In this document: one piece after another, positions 46,290 through 57,079 of the stretch
Position numbering within the stretch: the stretch's first letter is position 1
Layout of the letters: every line of letters starts with the position of its first letter
Origin: Larix kaempferi
Taxonomy: Eukaryota > Streptophyta > Pinopsida > Pinales > Pinaceae
Length of the DNA stretch: 64,000 nt
NCBI GenBank assembly: GCA_027924585.1
Contig: BSBM01000386.1
Span: forward strand, 7,890,501 to 7,954,500
Direction of reading: 5' to 3'
The notes under the pieces: generated by a model
Told to the model about the DNA's origin: nothing
Databases searched by the model: none
Seen by the model: only the letters and a program-made list of their open reading frames with translations
Position numbers and translations under genes: made by a program

Positions 46290-47521
46290 TTATTTAATTA
46301 AACTTATAAGCATGGCTCAAAACTCCCCAATTAATTAATAATTCATCTTAGATACTTAGCTTGGAGTTTAATATCTTCAGGGGGGGCCACCTTATCCATT
46401 TGATCACCCAAATATACCTTTAGGCATATTCCATAAGATAATTTCCACATTCACCCATTAATTAATTAATTAATGCCTAGGTGACTTAGTCCAAAATCAC
46501 CCCCATGGACCATAGCAAAAATTGGGGACATGATAGTTTGAGATTGTCAAATGTCTCAATAGTGACATCATGAATTGCAGTAGAGTTTTTTCCTTTTGGG
46601 AAGTACGAGAGGACGTAAATACAGTGGGTGTCCACTGGTTTTGGGCTAGAGGGATTTCCCTGAAAAACCTCCCTATTACATGCAAGCCAAATTCCCCAAA
46701 TGACCTGGAGAGGAAACGCATGAACGTTTGTAGATGCAAGAGAGGAGAGCCACACTTTCCAAGCCTCCTCAACCAATGGACCAATCCAGTAGCAAACCAA
46801 GTTCAAATGTGTATGCAGAATATTCCAGGTTTGAAGGGAAAAAGGGCAAGTGATGTAAATATTATGCACTATGTTTACACAATGCGCACCATCTGGGACC
46901 TTCAATGTGCCATCGTTTCATCCTATCCCATATAGGGACCTTGTTTACCAGAGCACACCATAAGAAAAGTTTTGCTTTTTGTGGGCATTTTTTCTTCCAA
47001 AGCCCTTTCCACGACCATTTTTATTCTCCTGCATCAACATCACCATCCAATTTTTTGTAACCTAGCTTAGGGGTGTATCTTACTAGGGGCATCGAAGACC
47101 AAATAAATTCATCTAGAGAATTGGAAATCTGGACATGTGAGGATCTGAGAGAAATGAGAAAAGTATTCCAAGTGTCCTAAAAATCTTTTGGAAGTCTTAA
47201 GAGCCTAGGTCCTTTCCACCTGTGCTTCCATATGTCGGTATTCCTCAGATCATCGATTTGATTTAAGTGGTAAATACCTTGATCATGGAGGATTTGGATC
47301 ATTTGGGGAGGGAGGATATGATCATTCTGACATCCCAGCCAAGGATATGTACCAATATGCACCTAGGCGCCATTGCCAATTTTCCAGGCCAAGCCAGCTT
47401 TAATATGGGGAAAAGAGGATGGGATAGCTTTCCAGATAACAGAGATCCCAATAGAGTTCTTAACCGGTCTTCTTACCTAATTCACAATTGGTTCAGGAGC
47501 AATATATTTCTAAGTTACAAC
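46290..47521 (-). repeat. Tandem duplication of the LINE 3' end, copy B
   Basis: This is the copy joined to the rest of LINE-C. It contains the same zinc-binding domain (46,905-46,486 open, broken upstream) and the same downstream untranslated sequence. The boundary with copy A at about 46,289/46,290 is gttacaacat/tatttaatta. Confidence 0.8.
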
Positions 47522-48660
47522 ATTTGTCCATAAGTTTCTAGAGGTAAGAATTCTCCATCCTGATTTCATCGCCAGAGCTTTTGCAAACAAGTGAACATTT
47601 CTGAGTCCCCAACCGCCCAGGGATTTTGGTCGTGCAAGTTTTTCCCACTTGACCCAGGGGGATACATTTTTGTCTGATTTTTCGGACCAAATAAATCTGA
47701 AATAAATCTTGTGTGTTTTATCTAAAATGTCTTTTGGGATCTAGGTGAGGAACATCCAGTAAACAGGGATTGCTTCCAAAATAGACTTTATAAGTACCAA
47801 CCTAGTCGCTCTAGATAACCATCTGTGACTCCAAATATTTAACCTTTTCTCATGCTTTGAAATCAACCATTCCCAATCTGATTATTTATAACAGTTTGGT
47901 TTTAAGAGGAACCCCATATATTTGAGACCATCGTCAATTTCTTTTAAATCAAAGGGAAAGAGATTTGTGTAGCTTTGAGATTCCCTCTATTCCAAGTTTA
48001 TCATTGAAAGGGTGGATTTGTTAGCGTTTATCTCCATACCCGTGGCCTTCCCAAAAAGCTCCAGAATACCAGCTAGCTTTTCAACATCCCTCACTGAGCC
48101 ATTCCAAAAAATGAGAATATCATCCACAAATAAGAGGTGAGTGATGTTGAGGGAATTTGTGATGCCAATTCCCAAGAAAGTACCATGCTACCTCGCATCC
48201 AGAATGGCTCTACTAAGCCCTTCCGCCACCAATAGGAACAATAATGGTGAGAGAAGACACCCCTGGTGTAGACCCCTTTCTGCTTGAAAGAAAGGGGAAG
48301 TTGATCCATTGATGAGAACAGCAAAAGAGGCAGTGGTGATGCAACTCATAACCCATTTGATGAAAGGATATTCAAACCCTATATGTGTCATCAGCAATCT
48401 CAGGTATAGCCAACTAACTCTATCAAAAGCCTTTGAGAGATCAATTTTGACAAGAGCACCCTTGACTATTTTTAATTCTAACGAGTGAATACTATCCTGA
48501 GCGACCCCAATTTCCTCGTGAATATGTCTTCCTTCCAAGAAACTGAACTGCTCAGGCGAAACAACCTTAGAAAGAACCTTTTTTAGCCTGTAAGCTATGA
48601 TCTTTGCCACCACTTTATATGTAATATTGCATAAGGAAATTGGTTTGAATTCATTTAAAG
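47522..48660 (-). pseudogene. LINE-C reverse transcriptase palm and thumb
   Basis: Minus-strand frame 48,613-48,188 has SPEQFSFLEGRHIHEEIGVAQDSIHS, KIDLSKAFDRVSWLYL, SFAVLINGSTSPFF and GLHQGCLLSPLLFLLVAEGLS. Frame 48,175-47,987 has HLLFVDDILIFWNGS (catalytic FVDD) and an EINANKSTLSMI block. Fragments of the thumb (LRLGNHSWLSRATRLVLIKSILEAIPVYW-like) follow to about 47,600. These are the classic blocks of plant L1 RT, which primes on nicked chromosomal DNA. A frame change separates the two halves. Confidence 0.85.
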
Positions 48661-49392
48661 AACTGGATTATCCAATTTTGGAATTAACGCCAGAAAAGTG
48701 GAGTTTAAAGGCGATTGAATTAGTCCCCGAACCCTAGCTTCCTCTGTCAAGTGGAGAAGATCAGTACTAATTATCTCAAAGTGATCCAAGAAGAACTCAA
48801 TCGTTCATCCGTGAGCGCATAGACTCTTATATTTCTGGAAGTTGTGGAGAGTTTCTTTGAGTTTTTCTTCTGATATTTCCTCCATAAGGTCTTGATTGTC
48901 TTCCTGAGTTATGAAACCCGAGAAATATTGTGAGAGTCGATTAGCCTCAGCAATAATGACTCTATTGTATGCTTTGTAAAGTGCTTGAAAGTGTGCAGTG
49001 CCAAGGTTTTCAAGCCCATTGAAGGATGAGATGACCTCGTTATTTTCATTTTTCAGTTCCCAAATTGTATTTTAGCACTTTCTACCATTCACAAAATCTT
49101 GGAAGAATTTTGTGTTTTCATATCCGCTTTCCAGCGAAATGGCTCTACTCTTGAGTCTTCAAACTTCTTCCTGATCTCTCAAAAGTTTCCTTCTTCTAAC
49201 TTCCAATTTTCCCATCTGGTCCTTTGTTTCTTGTGTAAGGAAACCTCCCCCCACAGATTCTTGCGCCTGAAGAAGTTCCATCTCAACCAGTTTCAGTTCT
49301 TATTCATCCCTTTCCTTCTTTTGAAATTCCCAGTCCTTGATTTTCCTTTTTATCTTGGAGAAGTTATGAACAAAGTGTGTAGCAGCATGATT
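48661..49392 (-). pseudogene. LINE-C ORF2 region between endonuclease and RT
   Basis: Continuous minus-strand ORF2 sequence with several stops. It contains helical, Lys/Glu-rich stretches and the region where RT begins (LNEFKPISLCN-like reading near 48,640). No single long frame remains. Confidence 0.55.
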
Positions 49393-50200
49393 TCACTTCT
49401 CTGGCCTGAAAGGAATCCATAAGTATTGAATAATCTTCTCTACTTCTTCCTCCTCTAGCCAAGTAGCACATAGTTTGAAGGGGCTAGGGGGTTTTGTAGA
49501 ATCTCCAAAAATTTCCAAACATATAGGCGAGTGGTCCAATTCACCGCCTAAATCGACCCATTGTCTGAACTTGTAGTTTAGTTCCAGTAAGGGCTCTGCT
49601 AAAAGAAAACGATCTAATCTATTTGCAATTCTCCCTTCCCCCAATCTTCTATTTGACCAAGTTGGCTTCAGCTTAGCAGGAACAAGGTCGATAATCCTGT
49701 TGTCACGTAAGAGATGTTCAAAATAGTCCGCCAACGGGTTAGCTCTTGCACTAGGACCCCAAATTTCATGATTTCCCAAGGAGAAGTTCAAATCCCCCCT
49801 AGGATCATATTTTCCGTCTTGAAAACAGACTTTTGTTTTAGGATCTCCCAGAAATGAACTCGCTCTTCATAGGGTCCATAAACATTTAGGACAGTGAAAC
49901 ATTTATTTAAGACTGCATGGAATACCTCCACACCCAAAATCGACCCCATTCCCCAATATTTTTAAATCATAATAGTATTTGGGTTCCATCCAATTGCTAT
50001 TCCACCTAAATGGCCTCTAGCATCCAATGCCGAAAAATCCATATGCTTAAAAGTAGATTTTAGCAAGGAAGAGACCCCTTCCTCCGACCCAAGGGTTTCC
50101 TGTAACAAGAACACATCTGGTAGATGCTAGGAAATCATCCTTTTCAAAGCAAGTTTTTTTGGGGCGCTTGTTAAACCCCTACTATTTAGAGAGAGGATTT
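49393..50200 (-). pseudogene. LINE-C AP-type endonuclease
   Basis: The minus strand starts MKILSLNSRGL (about 50,200; the family has SWNxRGL) and continues with PDVFLLQETLG (catalytic Glu) and LNVYGPYEE. After a break at about 49,800, frame 49,791-49,393 has LADYFEHLLRDNRIIDL, KPTWSNRRLGEGRIANRLDRFLL and LDHSPICLEI (SDHxP position). This endonuclease nicks target DNA for target-primed reverse transcription. A frameshift in the catalytic D (GGDFN) segment inactivates it. Confidence 0.8.
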
Positions 50201-52061
50201 TCAAGGGGCACCCTCACCAAGGGCTTTTGTTGCTCTAAGCGCCTCGAAGATGGACCTCTGCTTTCCATCTGCAAGTTCTTGTAAAGCTCGATTTTGAGCC
50301 ATGGAAAGATGTGATGGTCTCCCTCTTCCTTTTCCTTTACTAGGTGGGAGTTCATTTTTCCCCAAGCCCTGACTATGCAAGCTTAACACCGAGAAATCAA
50401 GAATGTCTCGCGTCCTTAGTCTAAAACAAATTAGGCAGTTTTCCAGTAAGGGGGAGGGGGAAATATCTTTGTGTGTATCAGTGGAGAGAGGGAAATGGGA
50501 GCCTTTAGATTGTTGACCGGGGAGGATGCACAGGGGTATAAAGGGGGATGTGATGAGATTAAATCAACCATGCTTTCAAAGCACAAAGAATTTAAAGAAA
50601 CTTCTAAAGAAGAGAGATTTGTTTGGATAGTTTCTTTCTTACCTAAATGATCTGAGGTCGCCCTAGGTTGAGCTTTTTCTTCCCACTACTATGATTTTGA
50701 ACCTTCCGTGCTCACCTTCGAGAGGGAAGGGCCCGCATCCTTTGTCATTTGTTGGGGATCATCCTCCTGGACTTGTTCTATTTGTTCCTCTCGAATATCT
50801 CCTTCCAGTCTTTCGTGTTTATTGTGTCCATCTTCTGAACCTCTTTCACTTCTCCCAACCATTCACTATTTTGTTCTATCCACGGTCGTTCTAAATACTT
50901 GGTTACAATTCTTTGCTAAATTCCAATAAATACGGCACCTGTGGCATCTGAAAGGGATCCCTTCATAATCCAGTGTCTTCCTATGCCTTGCCTAACCCTA
51001 GATTATATTCAGGTCCTCCCTGAGCCTCATTCTAGTGTTCAGGGAAACCAAAATTCTGGCTACTGTCATCAGTTTGGTTTGATTGAAATACATATCGGCA
51101 TCAATGAAAACGCCCAACACATTGCCAATATCGCGGAGTGAATTCCAGTTCCATAACTCCCATGGAAGGCCTACCAGTCTAACCCAAACGGGAATTATAT
51201 CCATCCTTCAACTTTCCGCGTCAAACATGGGAGCCCAGTTTTTAAAGACTATGGGAGTGCTTCCCATGCTCCAATTCTTCTGCAAGATGCGACCGACATC
51301 CTTTTTGCTTCTAAGCTTGAAAACAAACCAACCACTCGAGAGCAGCAAAATTTTTGGCTTGTAACTTAGAAGATCTGTCGAATTAGTTTCCACCCATTTA
51401 TCTAGCCTTTCAATGCTAGGGTATTTCCCTCTGGCCCTTCAAACCACTATCGTCTCAGCCATCTCTAAGGATTGAGCTACCGATACATTTTCACTGCAAA
51501 TTAGGTTTAGGATCTCCTTTATATTCTTAAGGAATTTGTTCTTTTTTCTCCCCGAAGTAGTACCATTATGTGGTATTTGTGTGCTTTTTGAACCAGACCT
51601 AGTAGAGGAGGTCCCCTTGTTTGAAGCCTCATCTAATAGGGATCCTTTTTGGTCCATGGGTTAAAGGAAAGAGGCGATAAAGCCCTCCAGACTCTACACC
51701 GGATTATCGGCGAGGTTCTCACTATGAACGGGGACTGAACTTAGGGCTCTGGAGAAAGGCCATCTGGTTTCCTGCAGATCCAGTCCAAATCCAGAGAGCG
51801 GATCCACTCAGTGTTCATTAAGGAACTTAGAGTGTATTATTGTTGCATCAACCGTTGATGAGATACCCAAGCTCGTCTGCGACGGTGGGTCAAAGAGCAA
51901 GAACATGGTTCCTCCTAGTTCCGGTGCCAGGGGTCTAGCCGCAAGAGTTAGAAAGTTGAAAAATCTAGAATTATCTATTAGGTGAGAGCCGATAAAACTG
52001 CCAAACTGCATCGAAACCTCCCGACTAGTCGAAGCCCCAGCTGTCAAACTACCTGCTACAT
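50201..52061 (-). pseudogene. LINE-C ORF1 (DUF4283-type RNA-binding plus knuckle)
   Basis: Minus-strand frames occur in order. An N-terminal Ser/Leu-rich part (about 52,060-51,808) and a linker (51,657-51,439) come first. The DUF4283 domain (51,393-50,998) has GWFVFKLRSKKDVGRILQKNWSMG, then PVWVRLVGLPWELWN and IGNVLGVFIDAD. A knuckle remnant FRCHRCRIYWNLAKNC (about 50,930; His lost) is next. A basic C-terminus (50,389-50,201) lies near the ORF2 start. Stops interrupt all joints. The start codon is not in the window part of ORF1: the left boundary with the small LTR element at 52,062 cuts it. Confidence 0.7.
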
Positions 52062-52299
52062 TGAAGCGGAGAGATTCTTCTTCTATGTAAACTTCCAACA
52101 TAAATGAGATAACGGTTCCATAAATGGATAAATAGTAAAATATAATTGATGAGATGATTGATAAGATGTTGAATTTACAAATATTGGCCCGCTTTTATAA
52201 TAGCTTGGGCATTGCCTATTTGAGGGGACGCATCCTCTCATTTTTATTATTAATCTTACTTGTTATTAATATTTATGTGTTTATTAATTATATTTTACA
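52062..52299 (-). mobile_element. 3' LTR of the small element
   Basis: 238 bp, TGTAAAATATAATT to ...CTCCGCTTCA on the minus strand, with a TATA-like agctattataaaagcggg. It aligns with 55,441-55,650, including the block gaggggacgcatcctctc. It abuts LINE-C ORF1. Confidence 0.7.
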
Positions 52300-52301
52300 T
52301 T

Positions 52302-53018
52302 GTCTTCCCCTTAAGGGATGCTTTGTCCTCAAATCTCATTGAAGACAAAGGTTATGTCTGATTTTTTGCTTGAACTGTCATCTCTAGATCCTTCCTTTTA
52401 GTATTTGCGACACTTGATGAAATGAGGCAATACGAGTTACGAATTCCGCAGAAGAACTAACGCATCGTATCTGTTGTGGTCCATCCAAGATCCTTTTTTA
52501 TCGGAGCTATTTGATCGCTTTGTGGGATGGGTCTTTTCATTTGTTGATTAGTATGTTTATTTGATGTTCTTGCTTGTCTGACATCATAATTCCACTATGT
52601 ATGTTCATTTTGACCCCGTCGTTGGTCAAAATGACATTTATAATTGGGGTGTCGATAAGGAGTTCTTGTTGTTTGTTTTTCTTCTGGATTGACTTCTTTT
52701 TGAACTGTGATGAGGATTGAATTTGTATTTATTTCTTTTTCCTCAGCTTGAATTTGTTTTTTGGAGAGTCGAGATGCTTCCTTCTGGATTTGTGCTACTT
52801 TGTTCTCCAGTAGATTGTTATTACTCGGAATCTTATCGAACCTTTCATCTTGCGACTTTTTGTCCTCTTTTAAATTCTTGATTTGTTCCTCTAGTTCTTG
52901 ATTAAAATTTCGCAGGCACTGGTTTTCTTCTTGCTTTTCTAGTATTCTTCCTTCTAGGTATTCATTGGATTGTTTCGTCTTCCGACTATGTTTCAGCTTC
53001 TTGATTTTTGTAAGTAAT
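52302..53018 (-). pseudogene. Coiled-coil ORF of the small element, C-terminal part
   Basis: The minus strand encodes LEGRILEKQEENQCLRNFNQELEEQIKNLKEDKKSQDERF, heptad-like and charged. A Lys/Gln-rich stretch, a Pro/His/Arg-rich part (TPYRHPNYKCHFDQRRGQNEH) and further stop-broken sequence follow. It ends in RFEDKASLKGKTM. The last codons (aag ggg aag aca atg) overlap the purine tract, and the TAA stop lies at bases 3-5 of the LTR. I do not recognise the protein. A Gag-like structural role is only an inference from its position. Confidence 0.5.
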
Positions 53019-53031
53019 GTCTTGTTATGAA
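53019..53031. repeat. 13-bp target duplication of LINE-B (gtcttgttatgaa)
   Basis: The identical 13 bases occur at 54,877-54,889, on the other side of the insertion. Confidence 0.88.
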
Positions 53032-53445
53032 ATTTTTTTTTTAACAGAAACGGCTTAAGAGCTTATGATTATATAAAAAGGAAATAGAGATTACAAATAT
53101 CTGATAGAGAAGTGCTCCCACATGAGTGTAGCATCCGAATCACCATGTTCAACATTGCCTATTTTGTAGCTAACAAAATGAATCCCTATTTTGAAAGTGC
53201 TATATCTTCTATAATACCGACTGAGCAAAAAGGAGCATTACTGTCATTCCAAAGATTAACCAGAGTTTTGAACTTCTCCCTATTGTACTTAACGATGAAA
53301 TACCTATTCCAAGCCGTCCAAAGACGCAGTGCACTTCAGGATGGTTAAAACAAAAGCAATTACATGATGGCATAACAGAAACAGAAATACTGCTCCCTAT
53401 AGGGAATAAACCGAAACACAAAAATGAAAAACCCATACCAGAAGT

Positions 53446-54252
53446 TTAGAGCTGACGGAGAGAATCCTTCGGTGTGTCTTTGAGCCGGCCTGTTGCGGAG
53501 TCTCCACCTGAATGTTGTGCCAAGTAAAGCTTTCCCACGTCAGACCTTAGGCCATCGATCTTCTTCTCCATTTCTTTAAAATTCCTGTTGATTTTCTCAA
53601 ATCTCGAATTCATGTTGACAATGTAGATCCTGTCATTAATTTCCTCTAGGCTTCCATGCCTTGCCTTCCCTTGGATGATGCCATTTCTGACTTCCTGGTG
53701 CGTGGCCTGAGACAGAGAAAAAAGACGGGTGATAACCCTCTTTAGGTCCAAGTTTTTGCTACAAATGAGCTGTAATTGATCTTCCATACTCTTCATTTGG
53801 CTACCAACCCCTGCAAAATAGTAATTTCCATCAGGAAAATACCCAGATCTTCCATGCTCCTTCCTCACCATAGGGGTGGTTCGCTTTCTTTCCAACCCTA
53901 GAAAATCGAATTTTCAAGGAGTACGAACATTATAGCTAGCACGAAAATTATAGCTAGAAATATTGTCTTCTTCCATGTCTTCGATGCCATCCAATCCAGG
54001 ACAGGATTTTGAGTCTGTCATAGTGGAGGTCCTATCGCGCTTCCAGAGTAATTTCTTACACTGCAAACACCGAGACTCATCACATTCCCAAGCCTGCGCA
54101 TTCAACTCTCCCATGGTGCGAAGGCTCTGTTTCAAATTTTTTCTGGGCACAGAGTTATGTTTCAGGATGATGAGGACTCGTTCCCGCATGCCAAACAATA
54201 TGTCAATCCCATCCAAGATGCTTGTTGTATGTTTGAGCCGCATGATGACCAA
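53446..54252 (-). pseudogene. Unrecognised ORF downstream of RNase H in LINE-B
   Basis: One minus-strand frame of about 269 codons with a single in-frame TGA (53,914-53,916). The first part has SILDGIDILFGMRERVLIILKHN and a Cys cluster WECDESRCLQCKKLLWKRD, then an acidic segment (DGIEDMEEDN). The second part is helical and ends in a likely coiled coil: RFEKINRNFKEMEKKIDGLRSDVGKL. No in-frame ATG opens it; a TAG lies just upstream of 54,252. It sits between the RNase H and the LINE 3' untranslated region, inside the target duplications, so it belongs to the LINE copy. I cannot name the family. Confidence 0.5.
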
Positions 54253-54484
54253 CTATACCCAGCAAGCATTAAAGTTGGCATGCAACCTCTAGATTGTATC
54301 GAGGGAATGGGCATTGAATGCTTGTCGTCGGTGGATAGAGGGTGGACTCCCACTATTCATTGAGAGCGGGTAAGGAGGTCCTCCAAGAATATTAGGAGGG
54401 AGGACCATGTTTAATAAAGTTTTTTCCAATAATGTTTTATAAAAACAAACCATAATTGCCATTGGAGTGTTTAGGGAACCCAAT

Positions 54485-54876
54485 TTCTTTCATGGTGGTG
54501 TTGGTCTCTCACCAGAACTCTGCAGTTTAACCTTGATCCTTTGTTTTCCATGAGATCCGCTGCCTGATTGAACGATCTCATCACATGAAGGAAATTTATG
54601 GCTTTGAATTCCTTAACCAAGCATTTCAGAAGATAGTGGATCTTTGAGGTCGGGGGATTTCTATTCTTTGTCAGATTCCTGGCTTCTCTTATGACCAATA
54701 ATTAATCACCACTTACCACCAGCTCATCAATGCCTATGTTCCTAGATATCTACAAGCCTTTTATTAAGGCCAACCACTCTACACCCTTGTTCGTTTTTTT
54801 CCCAATTCCTGATGCATACTTATTCTGTTTGTTCCCCTTGGAGTCACAAATGGATCCTCCCTCACCTACTAGCCCA
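54485..54876 (-). pseudogene. C-terminal RNase H of LINE-B
   Basis: The minus strand reads GEGGSICDSKGNKQNKYASGIGKKTNKGVEWLALIKGL, a stop, then IGIDELVVSGD, a stop, then LVIREARNLTK and FKAINFLHVMRSFNQAADLM. The EWLAL (E), SGD (D) and NQAAD (D) positions are those of the plant/archaeal-type RNase H found at the end of plant L1 ORF2. The same domain occurs in LINE-D at 61,640-62,000. The N-terminal strand is cut by 5' truncation. Confidence 0.75.
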
Positions 54877-55102
54877 GTCTTGTTATGAACTCATTGTCGA
54901 AATAGTCCTTCGATATTGCTTGCTAATTCATCATTGATTTTCTTAATTTCCAGCTTATGTGTCTTCTAAATGTCGTCAAACTGTTGCTGGAGTTTTTCCT
55001 TCTATTGTTGATGTCGGCATCTCTCTGATTCCTAATTTTTTGGTTTCCTTTGGGTTTGCTTCAATTCAGTATCTTTATCCATGATGAGCTTTTTTAAATG
55101 CT

Positions 55103-55411
55103 TTATGTCTTCTTCAAAATCATTATTGCTTCTATAAGGTGATCTTCGACATTTTTGGAGTTTCTGATTTTATCTTTCAGGTTTTTATTGTGGCTTCTTA
55201 GATGTGAAATTTCCTTATCCTTATCTAATAACCTATTCTGGAGCTCTCGCTTTTGATATTTTAAGCTATGATTCTCCCGTTCTGCCAAATGATTTTGCAA
55301 TTCTTGCTTTATAATATCGAATTGAAGATCTTTATTGGTCACTTTATATTTCTCTAACTCGTCCAATGCTGCTTGCAACTACGACTTCATTTCTGAATAT
55401 GTAGATGTCAT
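55103..55411 (-). pseudogene. Coiled-coil ORF of the small element, N-terminal part
   Basis: ATG at 55,411 (MTSTYSEMKS), one TAG, then a clean frame to 55,103: LQAALDELEKYKVTNKDLQFDI, QNHLAERENHSLKYQKRELQNRL and LDKDKEISHLRSHNKNLKDKI. It is almost entirely charged heptads. Sequence to 54,890 continues the coiled coil with shifts until the LINE-B insertion. It starts 30 bases after the 5' LTR, so it is the first ORF of the element. I do not recognise it from known Gag families. Confidence 0.55.
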
Positions 55412-55440
55412 CGTTTGTGATTATGTTCGTAAATACCAAA

Positions 55441-55650
55441 TGAAGCGGAGAGATTTGTCTTCTATGTAAACTTCCAACGTAAATACGATAACGGTTCCAT
55501 AAATGGATAAATAGTAAAATATAATTGATAAGATGTTGAATTTACAAATGTTGGCCCGCTTTTTAATAGCTTGGGAATTTCCTATTTGAGGGGACGCATC
55601 CTCTCATTTTAATTATCAATCTTACTTGTTATTAATATTTATGTGTTTAT
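55441..55650 (-). mobile_element. 5' LTR of the small element (truncated)
   Basis: It aligns with 52,062-52,290. It differs by an 11-base deletion near 55,525 and about a dozen substitutions. The following minus-strand bases tttggtatttacg share only TGGTAT with the usual Met PBS. Confidence 0.65.
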
Positions 55651-55774
55651 AAAATCAAGCAAAGCGAGGTCTGAGGTGAGCGAAGTCTAAGCTGAGGGAG
55701 GAACGATGAGATTCCGCGTAGGCTCTGTGGGCTTTGTTTAGGGTTTTGAACCCTAGGTGGCCCTGGTTTGAGGA

Positions 55775-57079
55775 TGGATTCTGAAGGCCCTAAGGAGAGA
55801 AGGAGACAGCTCGACGTTGCCTTCAAGGCGTTGGTTGCTACTACCCCTCCTCCTTCTGCAACTGGGGATGGCTTCGTCAAACGGGAAGACGCCCCAAAAA
55901 TCCAAATCATGTTGGTTGCTTCTAGAATGAAAGCCCTGGATTTAAGTGATTGAGGTTTGATTGGCCATTTCACGAGCATCTGGCCGTCACCTAAGTCTAT
56001 GGATTTATGGGTCAAAAAAACCTGGATGCCCTTGATCACTAGAGGCCTGCAACATTTTTTTCTGTGGGAAAGGCTATTTCACCTTTTTGTTTGAAAATAA
56101 AGCCGACGAGGATCTCATTTTCAGAAGCGGGCCTTACTTCATGGGCCCTAGAGGTCTTTATCTAAATCGATGGTGTTTATCTTTTGACTCGAATAAGGAC
56201 GTTCCCTCTACAGTACCTATCTGGGTTCATCTTCCCCATCTCCCGCTTCACTGCTGTAATGATGAATCTCTTCAGGCGATTGGTAACTCCCTTGGCAAAT
56301 ACATTGATAAAGTTGAACCTAAAGGGCCTGCACGAATCTGCGTGGAGGTGGATCTTGAGAAGGGGTTACCTAAAATAGTTAACCTCTGTATGGACGGATG
56401 GGAGTATGAACAAAAGGTAGATTACAAGCAGTTGCCTTTCAAATGTAAAAAATGTCATGAATACGGCCATTTTGTTAAAAATTGTCCAAAAGCAACACAA
56501 GAAATTCCAGAGAAAAATCAAGATGAGGGTTGGCAAGAAGCGAAGAAAAGTAGGAAAATGCTCAATCCTAGTCCAGCGAAAAAGGAAACCCAGCCACAAA
56601 AGGGTGGAGCACCATCTCAGGTAGAAAAAGAAGCCACAACAAGCAATCCATTCTCAGCCTTAAACATTGAGGAAGGCGAAATCATTATGGAAGAGGAACA
56701 AACACTCAAGGAGGGGGAAGAGCCTCAGGATGCAGTAAAAAAGAGCAATGACTTTACTCTCGGAGAAGAAAATTCTTACCCTGCGTTTGAGCTACAATCT
56801 CCAAGTGGATCCTAGGCTGAAAAGGTGAAAAATGGTAAAGCCATGGTAATTTGCTCATCCCTGGATTCTTCCTCAAAAGGAACTCGGGAAGAAGCAACCC
56901 CGCCACCAAACACTCGAGGTCGGAAAACGCAAAGGTATCTACGGGAACAGGAGGCAGAGTGTGAGATGGATCTGGGAAGGCAGAGAAGTATAGAGGAAAC
57001 TAAGCTTCTTCAAAATCCAAAAATCCTAGGGAAAGCAGATGGAAGGACAAAGGCAAGGCCTCAATCAATCAAGAAGTAA
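55775..57079 (+). pseudogene. LINE-D ORF1
   Basis: ATG at 55,775 (MDSEGPKERRRQLDVAFKAL) is followed by a stop and frame change near 55,950-56,086. The frame 56,087-56,815 has the DUF4283 domain (DEDLIFRSGPYFMGPRGLYLNRW, PIWVHLPHLPLHCCN, LGKYIDKV), then the CCHC knuckle FKCKKCHEYGHFVKNC. A charged C-terminal region follows. A TAG at 56,813 is in the same frame as the remainder, which runs to TAA at 57,077-57,079. ORF1 proteins bind LINE RNA. The terminal TAA overlaps the ATG of ORF2 by one base. Confidence 0.8.

Larger units (their letters stand above)
53032..54876 (-). mobile_element. 5'-truncated L1-type LINE (LINE-B) with A-tail and target duplication
   Basis: The 1,845-bp insertion lies between perfect 13-bp duplications (53,019-53,031 and 54,877-54,889). 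A poly(A) tail of about ten residues on the minus strand (T run 53,033-53,042) sits at the proper end. It contains the C-terminal RNase H of ORF2, then an unexpected further reading frame, then a 3' untranslated region. It interrupts the coiled-coil ORF of the small LTR element, so it is younger than that element. Confidence 0.88.
52062..55650 (-). mobile_element. Small LTR element with coiled-coil ORF and no pol
   Basis: Two direct repeats (52,062-52,299 and 55,441-about 55,650) with TG...CA ends flank about 3.1 kb, of which 1,845 bp is a later LINE insertion. The net interior is only about 1.3 kb. On the minus strand an ATG at 55,411 starts a coiled-coil frame. After the LINE a second coiled-coil stretch continues, and the frame ends inside the 3' LTR. 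A purine tract (cttaaggggaagacaa, minus strand) precedes the 3' LTR start TGTAAAAT. No protease, RT, RNase H or integrase is present. The 5' LTR lacks its first 15-20 bases where the plus-strand LINE-D begins. Confidence 0.65.

Noticed and set aside
51808-52101. LINE-C ORF1 start at 52,101
   Set aside because: The first 13 codons lie within the LTR repeat, which recurs at 55,441. The true ORF1 start was separated by that insertion.
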